Source of the DNA: Datura wrightii
Taxonomy: Eukaryota > Streptophyta > Magnoliopsida > Solanales > Solanaceae
Assembly: GCA_035772735.1 (NCBI GenBank)
Contig: JASDFA010000007.1
Location: 37,168,501-37,232,500, forward strand
Length of the DNA: 64,000 bases
Direction of reading: 5' to 3'
Made by a program: the position numbers and the translations under genes. Shown in pieces: positions 57,001 through 64,000 of this stretch. Position 1 is the first letter of the stretch; every line of letters begins with the position of its first letter. The notes beneath the pieces are model-generated. The model was not told the DNA's origin. It searched no databases and saw nothing but the letters and a program-made list of their open reading frames with translations.

Positions 57001-58490
57001 AGAGGAGAGAAAGAAAGTTGGTGAAGGATGTACATCGGCTTGCACGGTTGGGAGTTCGTCTGATTAACTCGACAGATGGTGGTTTCATCATTCAGAATGG
57101 ATTAAAATCATCCTTGGTGACTAATTTAAGGATAGAAAAGACGAGGATCCTATTTTGGTGAAGTTGAAGTAAGCGGTTTAGAATTAAAAGGTTGAGGTGT
57201 TCTCCCAAGGGGGAGATGGTGTGCTCTGATATCAGGGTCGATTGTATGTACTTGATGTTGGTTACTTGAGGGAGTAGATGTTGCATGATGCCCATGGTTC
57301 TAGATATTCTATACATCCAGGTGCCACCAAGATGTACCGTGTCCTACTGAAGTCTATTGGTGGAATGGCATGAAGAAGGACATAGCGGAGTTTGTGGCTA
57401 AGTGTCCAAATTGTCAACAAGTGAAGGTTGATTACTAGAGATCAGGAGGGTGATGGGTGAGAACCAGAGACTTGGAGGTGTACCTCAAGACATTAGTATT
57501 CCTACTTGGATATGGGAGGTGATCAATATGGACTTTATCATAGGGTTGCCTCGTACTCGTCGACAGAATGACTCCATTTAGGTGGTTGTGGACAGGTTGA
57601 CTAAAGCAACTCATTTCCTACTGGTCAAAACTACTGATTCAGTAGTGGATTATGCTAAATTATACATTCTGCAGTTAGTTCGGTTGCATGGAGTGCCATT
57701 TTCCATCATTCTATAGAGGTACTCAGTTTACCTCCAAGTTTTGGAGATTGTTTCAAAAAGGACTTGGTACTCAAGTTAAGCTTAGCACAACATTTTACCC
57801 GCAAACAGATGGTCAGGCAGAGTGGACTATTCAGACTCTTGAGAACATGTTGAGAGCATGTGTGATTGAATTCAAGGGTAGTTGGGATGATCATTTTCCT
57901 CTCATTGAGTTTACATATAACAACATCTACCATTCCAGCATTCAGATAGCTCCGTTTGAGGCTTTCTATGGGCAGAGATGTAGATTGCCTAATGGTTTGT
58001 TTGAGGTCGGTGAAGCTATGTTGATAGGTCAAGATTTAGTCCATGAGGCTATGTAGAAGGTTCAACTTATAAGGGATAGATTGAAAACAACTTAGAGTCG
58101 TCAAAAGTCCTATGCGAATGTGAGGAGGAGTCGGTGTTTCAAAAGGTATCTCCCATGAAAGGAGTGATGAGGTTCGAAAAGAAAAGAAAAATAACTCCTC
58201 ATTATGTTGGCCCATACAGAATTTTGGAAAGGGTTGCCCTCTGAATTAGCTTCAGTTCATCCAATTTTCCATGTATCTCTCTTCAAGAAGCTCTTGGGCG
58301 ACCCGACTCTAGTTGTTCCGGTGGAAAGCATAGGTGTGAAGGACAACCTTAGTTATGAGGAGGTTCTAGTGGAAATATTGGATCGTCAAGTTTGAAAGCT
58401 AAGAAACAAAGAAGTATCTTCAGTTATAATTTTATTGAGGAATCAGCATGTTGAGGGAGCTATTGGGAAGCCGAAGCAGATATGACGGAT
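57001..58490 (+). pseudogene. Chromovirus G integrase with chromodomain-like tail
   Basis: Linker (LKSSLVTN), zinc domain (SRYSIHPGATKMYRVL ... CPNCQQVKV), core (MDFIIGLPRTRRQNDSI, VVVDRLTKATHFLLVKTTDSV), and open stretch 57688-58056: FQKGLGTQVKLSTTFYPQTDGQAEWTIQT, EFKGSWDDHFPLIEFTYNNIYHSSIQIAP, YGQRCRLPNGLFEVGEA. Then VHPIFHVSLFKKLLGDPTL and the tail SYEEVLVEILDRQV...LRNKEVSS. Broken by stops. Confidence 0.88.
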
Positions 58491-58763
58491 AAATACCCGC
58501 ATCTATTCCCTTCTGTTTCAATTTCATCTTGAGGTAGCAGTTTCTTCTTTAGTACTCTATTCAGTTTCATGTTCAGCTCATGTACCCCGTTACTTTCATT
58601 TTAATGAATATATGTGTGATTCAAAAATTCAGTACAGCCAAGTAGTTCAAATCGGAGTCAATCACTTCGCCAGTTTTCAGCATGTACGTTCAGTATTTGA
58701 GTATGATTATTGCATTTCTATGCTTTTCAATATGTTTTCCCACATTCGAGGACCAATGTTCCC

Positions 58764-58776
58764 AAGGGGGAGATAT
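58764..58776 (+). promoter_or_regulatory. Polypurine tract of chromovirus G
   Basis: AAGGGGGAGATAT directly before LTR start TGTAATATCC; ATTCGAGGACCAATGTT precedes it as in X. Confidence 0.85.
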
Positions 58777-60078
58777 TGTAATATCCTAAAAACCCTAACA
58801 TCAAATCCGGAATTGAAGCGGAGAATATAGAAATTTCTGCACCAGGTCATAGAACAAGTCATCCCATGACCCGTCAGGAACACCACGAGTCGTTAAATGA
58901 CTCGTGGGGAAAGTTTTGGACTTGGTTGAAAATTTAGGATTTGAGGTGACCACGAGTTGTGGTCAACACCATGAATCATCTAGTGATCCATGTTCAAGGG
59001 TGCTTGGAGGATTGGAAATTGGGCAGTGGTGGTAATGTGTGGATCACCACGAGTTTTGGTCTGTCTCGTGGTGACCCTTAAATGAAAAATGGTAGTGTTG
59101 ATAACGACAGGTAGGCGACGAGTCATCCCCTAGACCGTGACTCGTCCAGTCCCTCATTGGGACTGGTAGTGTGTATTTTCCTGCGAATTTATTAAGGGCT
59201 TTTCCATAATTCGTAAGTTCCTAAGGCCTAAACTACTTCATTTTGAGCTTAGTTAGGATTGTTTTAAGGGGGTTTGGCTCATTCTAAATCACTCCTCTCC
59301 ATGCATGCAAGACTAGATGGTTCGTAGGGGTGATCAAGGCTAAAATCCATCAACTCTCCTTCAATTTCCTTTGAGCATTCGAAGAAGAGTTTAAGATCAA
59401 AATACCTAGTTATGTGAGGCCATAAATGAGAGTTCCTTTCACTCTTATGCCATATTCTCTTCTCAAATTCCATGTATCTCAATTCTAGAATTCAAGTCTC
59501 ATGATCAATGAGGTTTATTCCAATTCTTGTGAAATTCTCTATGATCTATCGATGGGTCAATCCATTTCATGTATTAAATCATGTTTTATGATCTATTGGA
59601 AGAATTTATAACTATTTTGATTATTAAATTATAGTTTCAAATTTTAATTAAATTACTCTGAATCATGTACTTTCTTATGAAAAATCAAGTTATGATTTCA
59701 TTATGATCTTGATCTAAATTAGCCCAATTATTATTTATACCTTATGATATGATTTCTCTCAGGTACTTATCACGAATTTATGAAATATCAAGTATATACA
59801 TATTTTATAAGTATGCATGAATTTCATGATTTATGGATTTATGATTATGGCCGACTCACGGGCCTTATTTAATGGCTAGTTCACGTATTTTAAGCATGTA
59901 ATGATTATTATCATTTAACTAGCCCATGAATCTCATGTATGTTTTCCCTATTATCATATCAACACTATACATTTTTTGGAGTAGTATTTAACACTGTAGA
60001 CTCGGGGTTCAAGCATACTCAGAGTCTGAAAACTTCGCGCCAACGTAGTCATGATGGGACCTCCCTTGATGCTGTCCC
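58777..60078 (+). repeat. 3' LTR of chromovirus G, truncated
   Basis: Follows the 5' LTR from TGTAATATCC through GGGACCTCCCTTGA (compare 52905-52918) and is then lost at about 60078, roughly 1.3 kb of 2.1 kb. The replacing sequence is GC-rich Athila-like LTR. Confidence 0.8.
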
Positions 60079-61305
60079 TGCGCGAAAGGTAATGTGCCAC
60101 AGCAGGTGCATGGCGTGACCAACAGTGTGCCATGCCAGGCGATGCGCAGGTGCCTGGTACAAGACTTGCCGAGAAGACACATTCCAGTGGGCATGCGCGA
60201 TGCCTCCATGCCACAGAGCTGCTCCTACGCGGTAGGCAGCATGGCACGGAGCAATCCCATGCTCGTCCAATTTTTGTAAATTTCCACTTAGTATGAATTA
60301 AACACTTAGCTCCTAAAATCATTTATCATGAAATATTTTGAGGACAGTGGAAAGGAGTGAAGGGAGAAAGGAAGAACTCTACCTAGGGTTCACTAATTTT
60401 CATTCTCTTTTGTCTATTCTTGTATGTACTCTACTTTAATCATGCTTTTAAGTATTTTTCCAAACGTGAGTGGCTAAAACCCTTCCTCTAGGGTTGAGGC
60501 CACATGAAATGATTGTAAATGCATGAATTCTTTGTGGTTTGAATTTTAGTTGTTGCTTTTTCTTACATTCTTCATTATTGTTGTTTTTATGCTTGATCAC
60601 CATGAAAACAAACTCGTTAAACTTGGATAAAAGCTCGAATGAATAACCCTAGGCGAGAACATAAGAATGTAGGGAGCAAGTTCTTATCTTTACAATAGGA
60701 TTCGCGATTAGGATAAAAATTATACCTAATTTTCCTTGCTTGGTTACTAAAACGGGATGAGCTAGACACTGACTTAGAATTGTCACATCACAACTCATAT
60801 AAGTAGTTGTGAAGCTAAGTCAGGTTAAATGATTAGAGGTACAAAAGTCCACAATCAAGGGCATAAACTCTGTAAACCACATCTACGTAGTTAAATTGCT
60901 AACGAATTAGGACGTCACATCCCCGCTCAACGATGTAGGTACGAGACTAGTTTGTCATGTTTAGAGGCTCGAGAGACCATGACCATCACATTTTAACTAT
61001 GTGAGACAACAACTGAAGTTTTCATACTTGAACCACTGTGAATTATAGCATTGCCTAATTATTAGGCCTTAACTCTAGTTGCTTCTTGAATTGTTTCTCG
61101 ATTGTTTTGTGATCACCCCTAAATTTAATTATAATTTTATGAAATTTCTACAATCAACACTTGTGGAGTTTAATTTATCACTTGAACTTGAATATTCACT
61201 AAATTAGTCAAGTCCCTATGGATTTGACATCCTGCCCTTAAAAAGGGCCACTGTATTACTTGTACGACCGTGTACGCTTGCGCGTGCGCTGGGGTGCAAA
61301 CATTA
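60079..61305 (+). repeat. Athila-like LTR fragment
   Basis: No gene. GC-rich dyads at 60080-60260 (GTGCCATGCCAGGCGATGCG, CATGCCACAGAGC / GCATGGCACGGAGC), then AT-rich sequence, ending near 61256-61300 with ACTTGTACGACCGTGTACGC. That is the sense-strand form of the LTR B and C ends (minus of GTGCACGTGGTCG at 62071 and 15371). Most probably a plus-oriented LTR missing its start. Confidence 0.55.
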
Positions 61306-62046
61306 CTTCTTCAGCTTCTCCAGCAGCTTGCCCATGGGCAAGGCGCATCATCTATTGTAGGTGGAGAACAATGCTAGAACCGTTTATATGCACTATCATC
61401 ACTCCAAGAGCAGGAGAGCTCACCAGATAAGGTCACGGGTATGCTTCGAGTTTTTCAACTTGATGTTTATGCATTGCTAGATTCAAGGGCCACATTATCC
61501 TTTGTGACTCTTTATATCAGTTTCGGTGTTAGTCCTAAAATCCTCTTAGAACCCTTCTAAGTCTCTACTCCCATCAGTGAGTTAGTTTTTGCACAAAGGA
61601 TATAAAGAAATTGCCCTGTTATGATTCTTCAGAAAGTCACCTCAACCGACTTAGTAGAGTTAGAGATGACCTTCTATGTAATCTTCGACATGGATTGGTT
61701 GTATTCTTGTTATTCTTCAGTCAATTGTAGAACCTAAACAATAGAATTCTAATTTTCTGGTGAACCAGTTCTAGAGTAAAAAGGTAGTTCAGCAGTGCTT
61801 GTAGGTTTTTGTCTTGTACCTTATTGCCAGGAAGATGATATATAGGGTTTGTGTTTATCATTTAGTTTGGGATACGTATTCTAAGTCCAAAAATCCGACT
61901 CTTCAGTTTGTACCAGTTGTGTTTGAGTACCTAGAGGTGTTCTTAGATGATCTACCAAGAGTCCCTCTCGAGCGAGAGATTGACTTTAGGAACGATTTTC
62001 TCCCAAATACATAGCCCATATCCATCCCTCCTTACAGAATGGCTCC
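61306..62046 (+). pseudogene. Chromovirus fragment H: gag end and protease
   Basis: Gag end then protease: MLRVFQLDVYALLDSRATLSFVT (usual DPGA/DSGA replaced by DSRA), FGVSPKILLEPF, MTFYVIFDMDWLYSCYSSVNCRT, ARKMIYRVCVYHLVW and VFEYLEVFLDDLPRVPLEREIDF. It ends at the RT motif TACAGAATGGCTCC, where LTR C starts. Many stops. Confidence 0.8.
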
Positions 62047-63549
62047 TGTTCACTCCCAATCGCACGTAAGTGCACGTGGTCGTACAAGAAATAAAGTGGC
62101 TTTATTTCAAGCCAGGTATCGAACCCACAGGGACTGTAACGAAGGTGAAATTTTTCTCTAAGTGTTTAGTATACACACTTCTTTATACAAGTAGACAAGA
62201 AAAACAAATGGTGATTTTTCAAGAATATTAGTTAATGTAACCTTAAGTGAAAATTATGAATTATAATATGAACAATAGCACGAACAAGCTGAGGTTAAGG
62301 CAAAACATGCAGATATGTAATTTATTGATTAAATTTCAGTCAACACTTCTTTTCGGTTGTTAGTTAGGAATTATTAACAATGAATTGGGTCTTTCGAACT
62401 CCTCACCAATTAAAGAATTATGAGATTTACATTACACATTTCTGTGATGCAACAACTCATATTCTCATAAACCAAACTAAATTCCATAGATGACCAAATA
62501 TGACATTACAGATATATTTCTATTCTGAATGTTAATCTTCTCTTAATTTCTCAACCAACACAAGAACATATTTTACCAATTCACATCCATCCAAATAATC
62601 TTCCTTTAGGAAATAAAATTGGAATTTTAATATATACATTAACAATGGCCAATCATCAATGTAGTAAAAACAAGAATCAGTAGAACAACCATTTTAAGGA
62701 AGATAAAAACTGAAAAAACATCAATTACATACTACTGCAATTATCCTCAACCTCAGCCAATGGTGAATTAGCCACTCATTTGAGGATTAAACATCTTCAA
62801 ACAAGTAGAAAACATACAAGCAACTGAAATTTAAGAGAAAAAGGAAGAGAATTAACCCTAGGACTTCTTCATCTCAACTGCTTGATACCCACGTTCTAGC
62901 ATGAAATGTCATATACTTTAAAATAAAACCTAAGTGTGTTATTTATACAAGTGAGAAATTTCTCGAAATAAACTAGCAACGTGGCACGGAGGCTATCGCG
63001 GAGCATCAGCTCCGTGCCACGGCCTTGTCGCGGAGCCTCACTGGAACTTGGGTGCAAACAATCTTAGCCTCAGCATGGCACGGAGGCTATCGCGGAGCCT
63101 CAGCTACATGCCACGGACTTGTCGCGCACCTTCACTGGAATCCGGGTGTGCAGCAAAGTCTTCCCAACGTGTTACGGAAGTAAATGCGGAGCATAGGCTC
63201 CGTGACACGGTGTCATCGCGCACCTTCACTGGAATTCGCCTAGAATTTTACTCTAGGCAGAATGCTACCGCGATGATAGCGCGCCATGGCCTCTATCGCG
63301 GAGCATTAATTGCTTAGTATTTTCTTGCCGACTTCCCTGTTTTGCTTCCGAGTCCATTCCTTCACTTCACCAACTTGTAGATTAGTTTCCAAAATTCATT
63401 TTAAACTGTAAAAACAATAGCTAATCATGTTGGTTAGTATATATTCGCATTTACATAACATCACATGAAAATGTATATAAATAAGTAGATAAACAAGTCA
63501 AAATTAAGTAATAAAGTATCACTTAGGCATGCAATTCTGCCCACGATCA
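62047..63549 (-). repeat. LTR of Athila-like element C
   Basis: About 1503 bp, from TGTTCACTCCC to CCACGATCA. Related to LTR B by the ends (GTGCACGTGGTCG, ATCGA(A/T)CCCACAGGGACT), the internal AACCTCAGC(A/C)A region and the start hairpin, but clearly another family or an old copy. The element continues past the window, so its partner LTR and target duplication are not visible. Confidence 0.8.
62975..63305. repeat. Dyad repeat array in LTR of element C
   Basis: Three full units (starting about 62979, 63073 and 63159) and a partial fourth (63265-63305). Each has GTGGCACGGAGG-type and CTCCGTGCCACGG-type arms, CGCGGAGC in the loop, and a CACTGGAA spacer. Period about 85-95 bp. Confidence 0.85.
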
Positions 63550-64000
63550 CCTACCCCACACTTAAATCCTTGTTCGTCATCGAACAACCCTTTTACATCT
63601 CATGCAAATAAAACTCACACATATCTAATTTAGCAAGATAATTCGAGCTACGACTATAATGACTTGTTGAGATGACAAGTAAAAAATTAGTGCATGCAAG
63701 GCTTACCCATTAAAATCGTATTTAACTATGTTGATACTTCCTAGCCTCAAGACTTGACTCTAAATCTCAGCAAACTCATGCCAATCAACTGATCAAGAAT
63801 CCAACATGAATGTTATCCCTCATTAAACATGTTCCCTCACCAGACGAGAGTTACCCCTTTTTTATTCACAAATTTTCAACTCACAATATGTATGGGTGTA
63901 TGAATAGAATTCCGCTCCCTCTCTTAAAGAATTCGCATGCATCATGTGGTGAACCATAAGCTTGCCCTCAGTGTTGTACTCCACTAATTTAAGGATGTTT
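63550..64000 (-). other. Element C sequence next to LTR (3' untranslated region)
   Basis: Starts with the probable polypurine tract (minus AAGTGTGGGGTAGG) and parallels 16628-17090 of element B (CTTAAATCCTTGTTCG, ATTCGCATGCATCATGT, CATAAGCTT, TACTCCACTAAT). No gene. Continues off the window. Confidence 0.7.

Larger units (their letters stand above)
51620..60078 (+). mobile_element. Ty3/gypsy chromovirus G (Tekay/Del-like)
   Basis: Most complete chromovirus here: 5' LTR (51620-53738), tRNA-Met-type PBS, gag, protease, RT, RNase H, integrase with chromodomain-like tail, polypurine tract and a 3' LTR cut short at about 60078. Inserted in gag fragment Z. All genes carry stops. No right-hand target duplication can be seen because of the truncation. 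Confidence 0.88.

Noticed and set aside
60009..60322. Overlapping ORFs on both strands
   Set aside because: They come from GC-rich dyad repeats in an LTR fragment and match no protein pattern.

Overview
This window is plant nuclear DNA, very probably from a eudicot and plausibly a Solanaceae species. That guess rests on the style of the repeats (long-LTR Tekay/Del-like chromoviruses, Athila-like elements, an endogenous pararetrovirus), not on any host gene. I found no convincing host protein gene, tRNA or rRNA. Essentially all of it is a nest of transposable elements inserted into one another.

Layout. (1) 1-6262 (minus): endogenous pararetrovirus, florendovirus-like, with an uninterrupted 1774-codon polyprotein and a frameshifted second ORF that runs off the left edge. 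(2) 6868-11515: remains of a Tekay/Del-type Ty3/gypsy element (here X), with one pol segment inverted between 27-bp inverted repeats and a complete-looking 3' LTR. (3) 11516-31441 (plus): a second gypsy chromovirus (A), split by a 9.57-kb Athila-like element (B, minus, 15332-24899, perfect 5-bp target duplication AATGG). Its 3' LTR carries a 913-bp Mutator-type MITE with a 9-bp target duplication. (4) 31442-35165: decayed Athila fragment (E, plus). (5) 35166-37252: degraded, largely unassigned repeat DNA. (6) 37253-41735 (minus): LTR plus RNase H/integrase of another chromovirus (D). (7) 41757-51009 (plus): Athila-like element (F) with pol, an env-position ORF, a long 3' UTR and the 3' LTR. 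(8) 51010-51226: LTR fragment; 51232-51619: chromovirus gag fragment (Z). (9) 51620-about 60075 (plus): chromovirus G with LTR, PBS, gag-pol, PPT and truncated 3' LTR. (10) 60079-61305: Athila-like LTR fragment; 61306-62046: chromovirus gag/protease fragment (H). (11) 62047-64000: LTR and leader-side sequence of an Athila-like element (C) that enters the same RT motif as B does in A.

How the parts work together. The chromoviruses follow the order LTR - PBS (tRNA-Met type) - gag - protease - RT - RNase H - integrase with a chromodomain-like tail - PPT - LTR. The Athila-like elements use a tRNA-Asp-type PBS (TGGCGCCGTTGCCGGGGA) and carry an extra ORF after pol, in the position where env-like genes sit. 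In B the whole RT-RNase H-integrase block is missing, so B could only move with enzymes supplied by a relative. Nearly every retrotransposon gene has stops or frameshifts; the viral polyprotein is the exception.

Most worth a second look: the intact viral ORF with its altered zinc knuckle and broken ORF2; the conserved env-position ORF with a shared candidate splice acceptor; two independent Athila-like insertions 4 bp apart in the same gypsy codons; and GC-rich dyad-symmetric repeat clusters inside the LTRs of both retrotransposon groups. Family assignments come from recognised motifs only; no database search was possible.
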